This document shows, in pieces, positions 7,339 to 16,907 of a stretch of 64,000 nucleotides of DNA. How positions within the stretch are numbered: the stretch's first letter is position 1; every line of letters begins with the position of its first letter. The stretch covers positions 30,971 through 94,970 of the forward strand of contig NZ_LZIR01000006.1 in NCBI RefSeq assembly GCF_001667035.1, in the 5' to 3' direction. Source of the stretch: Mycobacterium sp. 852002-51057_SCH5723018. Lineage in GTDB: Bacteria > Actinomycetota > Actinomycetes > Mycobacteriales > Mycobacteriaceae. The position numbers were made by a program, and so were the translations under genes. The notes beneath the pieces are model-generated. The model made no database searches. It was not told the DNA's origin and saw only the letters and a program-made list of their open reading frames with translations.

Positions 7339-7755
7339 ATGTCTCAAGCCGCGTCGTCGCGCCCCCCACTGAGTCTGACGACGCAGGTGTGGCGTTTCGT
7401 CGTCACCGGCGGCATGGCCGGCATCGTCGACTTCGGCCTATATGTGGTGCTCTACAAATTGGTGGGCGTGCAGGTCGACCTGTCGAAGGCGACCAGCTTC
7501 GTGGTCGGCACGATCACGGCCTACTTGATCAATCGCCGATGGACGTTTCAGGCGCCACCGAGCACCGCCCGGTTCATCGCGGTCATGGTTCTCTACGGCG
7601 TGACATTCGCCGTGCAGGTCGGCCTCAACCACCTGTGCCTCGCGCTTTTGCACTACCGCGGGTGGGCGATACCGGTCGCGTTCGTGATCGCGCAGGGCAC
7701 CGCGACGGTAATCAACTTCATCGTGCAGCGAGCGGTAATCTTCCGCATCCGCTAA
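7339..7755 (+). CDS. GtrA-family membrane protein (Rv3789-like)
   Basis: The protein has 138 residues and four transmembrane helices (about 18-38, 48-66, 78-98, 108-130), with the GtrA signature [19 protein letters not shown]. The M. tuberculosis counterpart, just upstream of dprE1, was proposed first as a flippase for decaprenyl-phosphoryl-arabinose and later as an anchor that recruits arabinosyltransferase AftA. The position here (ahead of dprE1, dprE2, aftA and embC on one strand) fits either role. It probably starts the arabinan operon, from a near-leaderless promoter. Confidence 0.88.
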   Translation: MSQAASSRPPLSLTTQVWRFVVTGGMAGIVDFGLYVVLYKLVGVQVDLSKATSFVVGTITAYLINRRWTFQAPPSTARFIAVMVLYGVTFAVQVGLNHLCLALLHYRGWAIPVAFVIAQGTATVINFIVQRAVIFRIR

Positions 7756-7786
7756 GCCCACCCGGGCAGGCGGTACCCTCGTCACG

Positions 7787-9142
7787 ATGTTCACCACCAA
7801 ACGGCTCACCGGCTGGGGCCGCACCGCGCCCTCCGTGGCGACGGTGCTTTCCACCCCGGACCCCGACCAAATCGCCAAGGCAGTGGCCAACGCCGGCGGG
7901 CGGGGCGTGATCGCGCGCGGGCTGGGCCGTTCGTATGGGGACAACGCGCAAAACGGCGGCGGCCTGGTGATCGACATGACGCCGCTCAACCGCATCCACT
8001 CCATCAGCGCCGAGACCAAGCTGGCCGACCTCGACGCGGGAGTCAACCTCGACCAGCTGATGAAGGCGGCGTTGCCGTTCGGGCTGTGGGTGCCGGTGCT
8101 GCCGGGCACCCGCCAGGTCACCATCGGCGGCGCGATCGCGTGCGACATACACGGCAAAAACCATCACAGCGCGGGCAGCTTCGGAAACCACGTGCGCAGC
8201 ATGGATCTGCTGACCGCCGACGGCCAGATCCACCACCTCACCCCGGCCGGCGAGGACTCCGAGCTGTTTTGGGCCACGGTCGGCGGCAACGGCCTGACCG
8301 GGATCATCCTGCGCGCCACCATCGAGATGACGCCTACGGAGACGGCGTATTTCATCGCCGACGGCGACGTCACCGCAAGCCTCGACGAAACCATCGCCTT
8401 TCACAGCGACGGCAGCGAAGCCGACTACACCTATTCCAGCGCCTGGTTCGATGCGATCAGCGCGCCGCCCAAACTGGGCCGCGCGGCGATATCGCGCGGC
8501 TCGCTGGCGACCGTCGACCAGCTGCCGAAGAAGCTGCAGCGCAATCCCCTGAAATTCGAGGCGCCGCAAGTGCTTACGCTTCCCGACATCTTTCCGAACG
8601 GGCTGGCCAACAAGTACACCTTCGCGCCCATCGGGGAGCTCTGGTACCGCAAATCCGGAACGTATCGCGGCAAGGTCCAGAACCTGACGCAGTTCTACCA
8701 CCCGCTGGACATGCTCGGCGAGTGGAACCGCGCCTACGGCTCGGCCGGTTTCGGCCAGTACCAATTCGTCGTGCCTACCACCGCCGTCGAGGAGTTCAAA
8801 GGCATCATCCGCGACATCCAGAAATCCGGGCACTACTCGTTTCTCAACGTGTTCAAGCTGTTCGGGCCGGGCAACCAGGCGCCGCTGAGCTTTCCGATTC
8901 CGGGCTGGAACGTCTGTGTGGACTTCCCCGTCAAGCCGGGACTCAACGAGTTCCTCAACGAACTCGACCGCCGGGTACTGGAATTCGGGGGGCGGGTCTA
9001 CACCGCCAAGGACTCGCGCACCAGCGCCGAGACCTTCCACGCCATGTACCCGCGCATCGACGAGTGGATCGCCGTGCGCCGCAACGTCGACCCTTTGGGG
9101 GTGTTCGTCTCCGACATGGCCCGACGACTGGAGCTGCTCTAA
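7787..9142 (+). CDS. dprE1: decaprenylphosphoryl-beta-D-ribose 2'-oxidase DprE1
   Basis: The FAD enzyme oxidises decaprenyl-phosphoryl-ribose to the 2-keto intermediate, the first half of the epimerisation that makes the arabinose donor. The protein has 451 residues, about ten shorter at the N-terminus than the M. tuberculosis protein. The FAD-binding region includes [17 protein letters not shown] and [20 protein letters not shown]. The benzothiazinone-target cysteine is present as residue 377 in WNVCVDFPV (equivalent to Cys387 of M. tuberculosis). The gene ends with TAA directly against the ATG of dprE2, so the pair is co-translated. The start is an ATG 31 bases after the GtrA-family gene. 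Confidence 0.97.
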   Translation: MFTTKRLTGWGRTAPSVATVLSTPDPDQIAKAVANAGGRGVIARGLGRSYGDNAQNGGGLVIDMTPLNRIHSISAETKLADLDAGVNLDQLMKAALPFGLWVPVLPGTRQVTIGGAIACDIHGKNHHSAGSFGNHVRSMDLLTADGQIHHLTPAGEDSELFWATVGGNGLTGIILRATIEMTPTETAYFIADGDVTASLDETIAFHSDGSEADYTYSSAWFDAISAPPKLGRAAISRGSLATVDQLPKKLQRNPLKFEAPQVLTLPDIFPNGLANKYTFAPIGELWYRKSGTYRGKVQNLTQFYHPLDMLGEWNRAYGSAGFGQYQFVVPTTAVEEFKGIIRDIQKSGHYSFLNVFKLFGPGNQAPLSFPIPGWNVCVDFPVKPGLNEFLNELDRRVLEFGGRVYTAKDSRTSAETFHAMYPRIDEWIAVRRNVDPLGVFVSDMARRLELL

Positions 9143-9919
9143 ATGGTGCTCGACGCCGTGGGAAACCCGCAGACCATCCTGCTGCTCGGCGGCACGTCCG
9201 AGATCGGGCTGGCCATCTGCGAGCGCTATCTGCAAAACGCGCACGCGCGGATCCTGTTGGCCGCCATGCCCGATGACCCGGGTCGCGACGACGCCGTAGC
9301 CCAGATGAAGGCCGCCGGCGCACGCTCGGTTGAGCTGATCGACTTCGAAGCCCTCGACACCGACAGCCACCCGAAGATGATCGACGAGGCGTTCAATGCC
9401 GGGGGTGCCAGCAACGACATTGACGTGGCCATCGTCGCCTTCGGCATCCTCGGGGACGCCGAAGAGCTGTGGCAAAACCAGCGCAAAGCCGTGATGGCCG
9501 CCGAAATCAATTACACCGCAGCGGTTTCAGTGGGAGTGCTCTTGGCGGAGAAGATGCGAGCGCAGGGCTTTGGTCAGATCATCGCGATGAGCACGGTGGC
9601 CGGTGAGCGGGTGCGGCGGTCCAACTTCGTCTACGGCTCCACTAAAGCCGGCCTGGACGGGTTCTACCTCGGTTTGGGAGAAGCGTTGCGCGAGTCCGGA
9701 GTTCGCGTCCTGGTCATCCGGCCCGGCCAGGTGCGTACCCGGATGAGCGCGCACATCAAGGAGGCTCCCCTCACCGTCGACAAGGAGTACGTCGCCAACC
9801 TCGCGGTGACCGCGTCCGCAAAAGGTAAGGAATTGGTTTGGGCGCCAGCAGCATTCCGTTATGTGATGATGGTGTTGCGACACATCCCGCGGAGCATCTT
9901 CCGCAAGCTGCCAATCTGA
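9143..9919 (+). CDS. dprE2: decaprenylphosphoryl-2-keto-erythro-pentose reductase DprE2
   Basis: The NADH-dependent SDR reduces the 2-keto product of DprE1 to decaprenyl-phosphoryl-arabinose, the only arabinose donor of arabinogalactan and lipoarabinomannan synthesis. The protein has 258 residues. The cofactor motif is [13 protein letters not shown] near the N-terminus; the catalytic pair is VYGSTKAG (Tyr-x3-Lys), preceded by IAMSTVAG with the catalytic Ser. It abuts dprE1 with no gap and is followed by the aftA start two bases later. Length and sequence match the M. tuberculosis protein closely. Confidence 0.96.
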   Translation: MVLDAVGNPQTILLLGGTSEIGLAICERYLQNAHARILLAAMPDDPGRDDAVAQMKAAGARSVELIDFEALDTDSHPKMIDEAFNAGGASNDIDVAIVAFGILGDAEELWQNQRKAVMAAEINYTAAVSVGVLLAEKMRAQGFGQIIAMSTVAGERVRRSNFVYGSTKAGLDGFYLGLGEALRESGVRVLVIRPGQVRTRMSAHIKEAPLTVDKEYVANLAVTASAKGKELVWAPAAFRYVMMVLRHIPRSIFRKLPI

Positions 9920-9921
9920 AC

Positions 9922-11805
9922 ATGCGTAACGCACTGGCCACACTGGGCCAGATGGTCGCGGCGGTGGCGGTGGCCATCGTCGTCGCGGCGGTGTCGCTGA
10001 TCGCGATCGCCGGCGTGCAATGGCCGGCCTTCCCGTCGTCCAACCAGCTGCACGCACTGACCACCGTCGGGCAGGTCGCCTGCCTGGCCGGGCTGGTGGC
10101 CGTTGGGTGGCTGTGGCGCAGGAGCCGGGAACGGGGCCGCCGCCGGATCCTGGCGCAGCTGGGCGGGCTGGTCTTCGTCTCCGCCTTCGCCGTCGTGACG
10201 CTGGGCATGCCGCTGGGTGCCACCAAGCTCTACCTGTTCGGCATCTCCGTCGACCAACAGTTCCGCACCGAATACGTGACCCGGCTCGCCGACAGCCCGG
10301 CCCTGCACGACATGACCTACCTCGGGCTGCCATCGTTCTACCCGCCCGGCTGGTTTTGGATCGGCGGTCGCGTCGCGGCGCTGACCGGAACACCGGCCTG
10401 GGAGATCTACAAGCCGTGGGCCATCACCTCGATCACCATCGCGGTCGCCGTCGCGCTGGTGCTGTGGTGGCGGATGATCCGCTTCGAGTACGCGCTGATC
10501 GTCACCACCGCGACGGCCGCCGCGATGCTGGCCTACAGCTCACCCGAGCCCTACTCCGCGATGATCACCGTGCTGTTGCCGCCGGTGCTCGTGCTGACCT
10601 GGTCGGGACTGCGCGGGGGCGAACGTCGCGGTTGGGCCGCGGTGATCGGTGGCGGGCTGTTCCTCGGCTTCGCGGCCACCTGGTACACGCTGCTGTTCGG
10701 CTTCACCGCGTTCACCATGGCAGTGATGGCGCTGCTGTTAGCCGGTTCACGGTGGCGGCGCGACGGGTTCAAGGCCGCTTTGGATCCGCTGCGCCGGCTG
10801 GCCGTCATCGCCGTCATCGCCGCGGCCATCGCGAGCACCACCTGGCTGCCGTTCGTGTTGCGTGTGGCGAGCAGTCCGGTCAGCAACAGTGGTAGCGCCT
10901 TTCACTACCTGCCCGCGGACGGCGCCGAGCTGACGTTCCCGATGCTGCAGTTCTCCCTGCTGGGCGCGATCTGCCTGCTGGGCACCCTGTGGCTGGTGCT
11001 CCGCGCGACGTCGTCGGTGCGAGCCGGCGCCCTGGCCATCGGCGTGCTGTCCGTCTACCTGTGGTCGCTGCTGTCGATGCTGACCACGCTGGCACGCACC
11101 ACGCTGCTGTCGTTCCGGCTGCAGCCGACGCTGACCGTGCTGCTGGTGACCGCCGGCGCGTTCGGCTTCATCGAGGCCACCCAAGCGCTGGCCGCGCGTG
11201 GCCGCGCAATAGCCCCGGTGGCCGGCGCCCTCGGGCTGGCCGCGGCGATCGCGTTCAGCCAAGACATTCCCGACGTGCTGCGGCCGGATCTCACCATCGC
11301 CTACACCGACACCGACGGCCATGGCCAGCGCGGCGACCGCCGGCCGCCCAGCTCGGAGAAGTTCTACCCCGTCATCGACGCCGCCATCCTGCACGTGACC
11401 GGCAAGCCGCGCGATCAGATCGTGGTGATGACCGCCGACTACAGCTTCCTGTCCTACTACCCCTACTGGGGATTTCAGGGGCTGACGTCGCACTACGCCA
11501 ACCCGCTGGCCCAGTTCGACCTGCGCGCCGCCCAGATCGAGAAGTGGTCCAAGCTCAAGACCGCCGACGAGCTCATCCATGCGCTGGACGCCTCGCCCTG
11601 GCCGCCGCCGACCGTATTTCTCATGCGCCGCGGCGCGAACAGCAACTACACGCTGCGATTGGCCCAGGACGTCTACCCCAATCAGCCCAACGTTCGCCGC
11701 TACACCGTGGAGCTGCCGGCCGCGCTGTTCGACGATCCCCGTTTCGCCGTCGACACCATCGGCCCCTTCGTGCTGGCCATCCGCAAGCCGGGGGGCGCCC
11801 GCTGA
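9922..11805 (+). CDS. aftA: galactan 5-O-arabinofuranosyltransferase AftA
   Basis: AftA adds the first arabinofuranose residues from decaprenyl-phosphoryl-arabinose onto the galactan chain. The protein has 627 residues: a GT-C polytopic membrane part (about 11-13 helices, residues 1-450) and a periplasmic C-terminal domain. Conserved stretches are [31 protein letters not shown] and [18 protein letters not shown] chose the ATG at 9922, two bases after dprE2; the frame is open further upstream, but that would overlap dprE2 for no reason. The stop overlaps the embC ATG by one base, so translation is coupled. Confidence 0.95.
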   Translation: MRNALATLGQMVAAVAVAIVVAAVSLIAIAGVQWPAFPSSNQLHALTTVGQVACLAGLVAVGWLWRRSRERGRRRILAQLGGLVFVSAFAVVTLGMPLGATKLYLFGISVDQQFRTEYVTRLADSPALHDMTYLGLPSFYPPGWFWIGGRVAALTGTPAWEIYKPWAITSITIAVAVALVLWWRMIRFEYALIVTTATAAAMLAYSSPEPYSAMITVLLPPVLVLTWSGLRGGERRGWAAVIGGGLFLGFAATWYTLLFGFTAFTMAVMALLLAGSRWRRDGFKAALDPLRRLAVIAVIAAAIASTTWLPFVLRVASSPVSNSGSAFHYLPADGAELTFPMLQFSLLGAICLLGTLWLVLRATSSVRAGALAIGVLSVYLWSLLSMLTTLARTTLLSFRLQPTLTVLLVTAGAFGFIEATQALAARGRAIAPVAGALGLAAAIAFSQDIPDVLRPDLTIAYTDTDGHGQRGDRRPPSSEKFYPVIDAAILHVTGKPRDQIVVMTADYSFLSYYPYWGFQGLTSHYANPLAQFDLRAAQIEKWSKLKTADELIHALDASPWPPPTVFLMRRGANSNYTLRLAQDVYPNQPNVRRYTVELPAALFDDPRFAVDTIGPFVLAIRKPGGAR

Positions 11806-14800
11806 TGGCCACCGAAACCTCGGCTGACTTGGTCGAAGAACTACCATCTACCCCCGTGAACGACGCGGGAGGCAACTACCGGATCGCTCGGGTGGTTGCT
11901 ATCGTCGCCGGTCTGCTCGGCGCCCTGCTGGCGATCGCCACGCCGGTGCTACCGGTCAACCAGAGCACGGCCCAATTGAACTGGCCGCAGAACGCCACGT
12001 TCGGCAGCGTCGACGCGCCGCTGATCGGGTATGTGGCCACCGATCTGAACATCAGCGTGCCTTGCCAGGCTGCCGCCGGGCTGGCCGGACCGCAGAACTC
12101 CGGCAAGACAGTCCTGCTGTCGACGGTGCCCAAGCAGGCCCCGAAGGCCGTCGACCGCGGGCTGCTCATCCAGCGCGCCAACGACTACCTGGTCCTGGTC
12201 GTGCGCAATGTCGCGGTGGTGACCGCCCCGCTGAGCGAGGTGCTCAGCCCGGCATGTCAGCGGTTGACCTTCACCGCGCACGCCGACCGCGTGACCGCAG
12301 AATTCGTCGGACTGACACAGGGACCCAACGCCGAGCATCCCGGCGCGCCGCTGCGCGGCGAGAAGAGCGGCTACGATTTCCGGCCACAGATCGTCGGCGT
12401 GTTCACGGACCTGTCGGGTCCTGCGCCGCCGGGGTTGAGCTTCTCGGCGACCGTCGACACTCGCTACAGCAGCAGCCCCACGCCGCTGAAGATGGCCGCG
12501 ATGATCCTCGGGGTGGTGCTGACCGCCGCCGCCCTGGTCGCGCTGCACATCCTCGACACCGCCGACCGCACCCGGCACCGCCGCTTCCTGCCGTCGCGGT
12601 GGTGGTCGGTCGGAGCCCTGGACGCCCTCGTCATCGCGGTGCTGGTGTGGTGGCATTTCGTCGGCGCCAACACCTCCGACGACGGCTACATCCTGACCAT
12701 GGCGCGGGTGTCCGAGCACGCCGGCTACATGGCCAACTACTACCGCTGGTTCGGCACGCCCGAGGCCCCGTTCGGCTGGTACTACGACCTGCTGGCGGTG
12801 TGGGCGCACGTCAGCACCACCAGCATCTGGATGCGGCTGCCCACCCTGGTGATGGCGCTGACGTGCTGGTGGGTGATCAGCCGGGAAGTCATGCCGCGCC
12901 TGGGTCACGCCGTCAAGCGCAGCCGCGCCGCGGCCTGGACCGCGGCGGGCATGTTCCTGGCCGTGTGGCTGCCGCTGGACAACGGCCTGCGGCCCGAGCC
13001 GATCATCGCGCTGGGCATCCTGCTCACCTGGTGTTCGGTGGAACGCGCGGTAGCCACCAGCCGGCTGCTGCCGGTGGCGATCGCCTGCATCATCGGCGCG
13101 CTGACGCTGTTCTCCGGGCCGACGGGCATCGCCTCGATCGGTGCGCTGCTGGTCGCGGTCGGGCCGTTGCGGACCATCCTGCACCGCCGCTCCAAACAGT
13201 TCGGCGCGCTGCCACTGGTCGCGCCCATGTTGGCCGCGGCCACCGTCACAGCCATCCTGATCTTCCGCGACCAGACCCTGGCCGGTGAGGCCCAAGCCAG
13301 CATGCTCAAGCGCGCCGTCGGGCCCAGCCTGAGCTGGTTCGACGAACACACCCGCTACGAGCGGCTGTTCATGGCCAGCCCCGACGGGTCGGTCGCCCGC
13401 CGCTTCGCCGTGCTGGCGCTGCTGCTGGCTCTCGGGATAACGGTCGCAATGTCGTTGCGCAAGGGCCGGATTCCGGGCACGGCAGCCGGACCCAGCCGCC
13501 GCATCGTCGGGATCACCATCATCTCGTTCCTCGCGATGATGTGGACTCCCACCAAGTGGACCCACCACTTCGGGGTGTTCGCCGGGCTGGCCGGATCACT
13601 CGGCGCGCTGGCCGCGGTCGCGGTGACCTCCGTGGCGATGCGGTCGAGACGCAACCGAACCATGTTCGCCGCGGTGGTGCTGTTCCTGGTGGCGTTGTCG
13701 TTCGCCAGCGTCAACGGCTGGTGGTACGTGTCGAATTTCGGTGTGCCATGGTCGAATTCATTCCCACAGTGGCACTACGGCTTCGCCACCGCGCTGCTGG
13801 GGCTGACCGTGGTGGTGCTGCTGCTGGCGGCGTGGTTCCACTTCGTCTCGACGGATAACGGGCCGCCCAGGACCCTCTATGGCGCGCGGGCTGCCGGAAT
13901 AGTGCAGTCCCCCTTGGCGATTGCGGCGTGGGCGCTGGTCGTTTTCGAGGTGGCATCGTTGACCCTGGCGATGACGGACCAGTACCCGGCGTGGTCGGTG
14001 GGCCGGTCCAACCTCGAGGCTATGCCCCTTTTGGGGACCGGGAAGACCTGCGGGCTCGCCGAGGACGTGCTCGTGGAGCCAGACCCCAATGCCGGCCTGC
14101 TGTCGCCGGTCAGCGGTTCGGTGGGCGACGCGCTGGGGGCGGGATTGTCGGAAGCCTTCACGCCCAACGGGATTCCCGCCGACGTCCGCGCCGACCCGGT
14201 GATGGAACGTCCGGGCGACCGAAGCTTCGTCAATGAAGATAGGTTGACCACCGGCGCCGAGGCCGGCACCGAGGGAGGCACCACCCCGGCTCCGGGAATC
14301 AACGGTTCGGCCGCCCAGCTGCCCTACAACCTCGATCCGGCCCGCACACCAGTGCTCGGCAGCTGGCGATCCGGCATCCAGGTGCCCGCCCATCTGCGGT
14401 CGGGCTGGTACCGATTGCCGTCGCGAGACAAGGCGAAGCCGCTGCTGGTCGTGAGCGCCGCAGGGCGCTTCGACCCCCGCGAGGTTCAGGTGCAGTGGGC
14501 CACCGACGACGAGGCGGCCGCCGGACACCCCGGCGGGTCGTTCCAGCTGGCCGATGTCGGCGCCTCGCCGGCGTGGCGCAACCTGCGGTTGCCGCTGTCG
14601 GCCATCCCCAGCTCCGCCACCCAGATCCGCTTGGTCGCCGACGACGAGGATCTGGCGCCGCAGCACTGGATCGCGTTGACACCCCCCCGAATTCCGCAGC
14701 TGCGCACCCTGCAGGACTTGGTCGGCTCCAGGGACCCGGTGTTCCTGGACTGGCTGGTCGGCTTGGCGTTCCCGTGCCAGCGCCCGTTCGGGCATCAGAA

Positions 14801-15083
14801 CGGCGTCGACGAGACACCGAAGTGGCGCATCCTGCCCGACCGATTCGGCGCCGAAGCGAACTCACCGGTGATGGACAACAATGGCGGCGGCCCACTGGGT
14901 GTCACCGAGTTGCTGGTGAAGGCGACCACCATGGCGACGTATCTGAAGGACGACTGGTCCCGCGACTGGGGCTCGCTGCAACGCTTGACCCCGTACTACG
15001 CCGACGCGCAGCCCGCCCGCCTGCAGTTGGGAACCGCAAGACGCAGCGGTCTTTGGAACCCGGCGCCGCTGCGTAAGGGTTAG
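11805..15083 (+). CDS. embC: arabinosyltransferase EmbC
   Basis: The GT-C alpha-1,5-arabinosyltransferase mainly extends the arabinan of lipoarabinomannan. The protein has 1092 residues, the usual length. It has a first helix near residue 30, an exported carbohydrate-binding-like domain (about 60-210), multiple helices with the catalytic loop ANTSDDGYILTMARVSEHAG, and a long periplasmic C-terminal domain ending in QLGTARRSGLWNPAPLRKG. The paralogue type (EmbC, not A or B) is supported by position after aftA and by the motif NAEHPGAPLRGEKSGYDFRP. In M. tuberculosis embA follows directly; here a ~13 kb island intervenes. Confidence 0.95.
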   Translation: MATETSADLVEELPSTPVNDAGGNYRIARVVAIVAGLLGALLAIATPVLPVNQSTAQLNWPQNATFGSVDAPLIGYVATDLNISVPCQAAAGLAGPQNSGKTVLLSTVPKQAPKAVDRGLLIQRANDYLVLVVRNVAVVTAPLSEVLSPACQRLTFTAHADRVTAEFVGLTQGPNAEHPGAPLRGEKSGYDFRPQIVGVFTDLSGPAPPGLSFSATVDTRYSSSPTPLKMAAMILGVVLTAAALVALHILDTADRTRHRRFLPSRWWSVGALDALVIAVLVWWHFVGANTSDDGYILTMARVSEHAGYMANYYRWFGTPEAPFGWYYDLLAVWAHVSTTSIWMRLPTLVMALTCWWVISREVMPRLGHAVKRSRAAAWTAAGMFLAVWLPLDNGLRPEPIIALGILLTWCSVERAVATSRLLPVAIACIIGALTLFSGPTGIASIGALLVAVGPLRTILHRRSKQFGALPLVAPMLAAATVTAILIFRDQTLAGEAQASMLKRAVGPSLSWFDEHTRYERLFMASPDGSVARRFAVLALLLALGITVAMSLRKGRIPGTAAGPSRRIVGITIISFLAMMWTPTKWTHHFGVFAGLAGSLGALAAVAVTSVAMRSRRNRTMFAAVVLFLVALSFASVNGWWYVSNFGVPWSNSFPQWHYGFATALLGLTVVVLLLAAWFHFVSTDNGPPRTLYGARAAGIVQSPLAIAAWALVVFEVASLTLAMTDQYPAWSVGRSNLEAMPLLGTGKTCGLAEDVLVEPDPNAGLLSPVSGSVGDALGAGLSEAFTPNGIPADVRADPVMERPGDRSFVNEDRLTTGAEAGTEGGTTPAPGINGSAAQLPYNLDPARTPVLGSWRSGIQVPAHLRSGWYRLPSRDKAKPLLVVSAAGRFDPREVQVQWATDDEAAAGHPGGSFQLADVGASPAWRNLRLPLSAIPSSATQIRLVADDEDLAPQHWIALTPPRIPQLRTLQDLVGSRDPVFLDWLVGLAFPCQRPFGHQNGVDETPKWRILPDRFGAEANSPVMDNNGGGPLGVTELLVKATTMATYLKDDWSRDWGSLQRLTPYYADAQPARLQLGTARRSGLWNPAPLRKG

Positions 15084-15160
15084 CACGCCCTCAGCCAGCT
15101 GTACGGGCGCTCCGCCGAGCGCTCCGTCGGTCGACGACCTTGACGTAGTGAGCGGATCTG

Positions 15161-15188
15161 TTTACATACACCTTCGATTCAATATAGG
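15161..15188 (+). promoter_or_regulatory. candidate promoter of the cupin-TetR operon
   Basis: TTTACA (15161-15166) and TATAGG (15183-15188) are spaced 16 bases apart in an AT-rich patch that stands out from the GC-rich flanks. GAAAGG at 15226-15231 serves the ATG at 15240. The downstream TetR regulator may act here. Confidence 0.4.
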
Positions 15189-15239
15189 GTCCACATAATA
15201 ATTAACAGGGGTATCGTCTTAATCTGAAAGGTTGTCTCC

Positions 15240-15773
15240 ATGCCGTCAGCACAGGGCCCGTCCGGCCTCTTCGCCCGCCTGGCCGAAACCACCGGAAGCG
15301 AGATACTCGAGGTCTTCGGGCCCACCTTCGAGTTCCTGACCAACGCCGACGAGGATGGCGACGTATGCGTGATGCGGGCGGTGGTGCCGCCGGGGGTGGC
15401 GGTGCCGCTGCACAGCCACGACGATTACGAAGGTTTTTTCATCCTGTCGGGCACTCAGCAGGTTCTTTTGCAGGATGCGCAAGGGCCGACATGGGTCGAT
15501 GTCTGCGCCGGGGACTACGTGCAGATACCGGGCGGGATGCCACACGCACACCGCAACGTCGCCGCCGAGCCTGCCGTCGACCTCATCGTCACCACGGCTC
15601 GACTGGGGCAGTTTTTTCGGGAGGTTGGGCGCCCCGTCGCCGATGCGGTCAATCCACCGAGCGCGCAGGAACTGGCACGGTTCGTCGAGATTGCCGCGAG
15701 GTATGGCTACTGGCTCGGCAGCCCCGAGGAAAACGCGGCCGTCGGGATCGACTTGCCCGTGTTCGCCGGCTAG
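15240..15773 (+). CDS. cupin-domain protein
   Basis: The protein has 177 residues with one conserved beta-barrel of the cupin_2 type: PLHSHDDYEGFFILSG supplies the two His and Glu of motif 1, and GDYVQIPGGMPHAHRN supplies the motif 2 His. Such single-domain cupins bind a metal and can be small dioxygenases, isomerases or ligand sensors; the substrate cannot be told. It is followed 10 bases later by a TetR regulator, so the pair probably forms a self-regulated operon. It opens the accessory island between embC and embA. Confidence 0.8.
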   Translation: MPSAQGPSGLFARLAETTGSEILEVFGPTFEFLTNADEDGDVCVMRAVVPPGVAVPLHSHDDYEGFFILSGTQQVLLQDAQGPTWVDVCAGDYVQIPGGMPHAHRNVAAEPAVDLIVTTARLGQFFREVGRPVADAVNPPSAQELARFVEIAARYGYWLGSPEENAAVGIDLPVFAG

Positions 15774-15783
15774 CGATAACGCG

Positions 15784-16464
15784 ATGCCCGGAAACCGCAG
15801 TGGCGCAACGAATCAACCACGGCCGTATCGCTCGAGCGTGCGGGCTCAGGCGGCGGCCGACACGCGCCGAACGATCCTCGACACCGCCATGCGGTTATTC
15901 GTTGAGCGTGGCTACGGCCAGGTCACCGTCGCCGATATCGCCGACGGGGCATCGGTGGCGTTGCCTACCGTCTATGCCAGCACGGGCGGCAAGGCCGCGA
16001 TCCTCTCCACGTTGATCGACGAGGCGATGGGCGACCCCGTCGTCGAACAAACGCTAAACGCGATGGCCGCGAGCCGCTCCGGCGAAGAGGTCATCGAGTT
16101 GACGGCTCAAGGCGTGCGCACCGACAACGAGCGGTACCACGCCATCGTGCAGATTATGAAAACCGCTGCCGCAGTGGATGCAACCGCCACCCAGATTCTT
16201 GTGCGGTCCGACGACGTGTACAGGGAAGCGCTGGGACAGGTCACCCGCCGGCTGGGATCGCTAGGCCGGCTCAAAGCCGGCGTGACCGAATGGCAGGCGA
16301 CCGACATTCTCTGGTTCTACCTCGGTCGTGAGGCATGGCACATCCTTGTCGCGGACCGCCGATGGTCCTGGGACGACGCCGCACAATGGCTGACCCAGCA
16401 GGTTTCCGCCGCGCTGCTCGACCCGCCGGAACCTCCGACGGCAGACGCGCCGCCGCGAAGCTAG
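15784..16464 (+). CDS. TetR-family transcriptional regulator
   Basis: The protein has 226 residues. The N-terminal DNA-binding domain (about 25-70) reads TRRTILDTAMRLFVERGYGQ, then VTVADIADGASVALPTVYAS, with the TetR helix-turn-helix; the helical C-terminal ligand domain follows. I chose the ATG at 15784, ten bases after the cupin gene; the open frame reaches further up but would overlap it. The likely target is its own operon. The ligand is unknown. Confidence 0.85.
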   Translation: MPGNRSGATNQPRPYRSSVRAQAAADTRRTILDTAMRLFVERGYGQVTVADIADGASVALPTVYASTGGKAAILSTLIDEAMGDPVVEQTLNAMAASRSGEEVIELTAQGVRTDNERYHAIVQIMKTAAAVDATATQILVRSDDVYREALGQVTRRLGSLGRLKAGVTEWQATDILWFYLGREAWHILVADRRWSWDDAAQWLTQQVSAALLDPPEPPTADAPPRS

Positions 16465-16496
16465 ATTCGGGCGTTGATTAGCGCGCTCGAGACCTG

Positions 16497-16721
16497 TCAA
16501 AGCCGGGCGGCGTCGTGCTGATCGAGTGCGTGGGGGCGCACAGCGGCCGCAGCGCTGCCGCTCTCGAGGTAGCGCTGCACGACGAAGCCGCCAACGGTGC
16601 AGAGCTGCAGAAAAGTCGACGAAGTTGTTCAACACCACGCGCCACACCATGCGCCGTGGACGAAAACTATTGGTACGGGGTGCGCGCGGCTGCATGACCC
16701 CTTGTCGATCACCTCGATCAT
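16497..16721 (-). pseudogene. alpha/beta-hydrolase remnant
   Basis: An ATG at 16721 opens MIEVIDKGSCSRAHPVPIVF, then VHGAWCGAWC and a stop at 16629. That is the first strand and oxyanion HG-x-W motif of an alpha/beta-hydrolase. In another frame downstream, GGFVVQRYLESGSAAAAV, ending at 16497, matches the region after the catalytic Ser elbow (normally GHSxGG; here the His-Ser part is lost). About 60-70 residues between the two parts are gone. The gene is dead through an internal deletion and frameshift. Confidence 0.65.
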
Positions 16722-16907
16722 CGGCTCATCGCCTGTTTCCATGACAGCAGTCAAAGTCAGTCTTTCAACGCCTGCTGTGTTTGGATGGCACGGCTGGACC
16801 TGGCGGAGGCGGCTCCGCTCACTAAATGATCGGATGCTACGGTCCGCGGGCGGACTTCTCGCGTCCTGCGGTTTCTGCTCTCGACGAGTGCGCCTGACCG
16901 GCAATCA

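Noticed and set aside
10989..11804. Long N-terminal extension of embC overlapping aftA
   Set aside because: The frame is open by chance in GC-rich DNA; the ATG at 11805 matches the EmbC family start and overlaps the aftA stop by one base.
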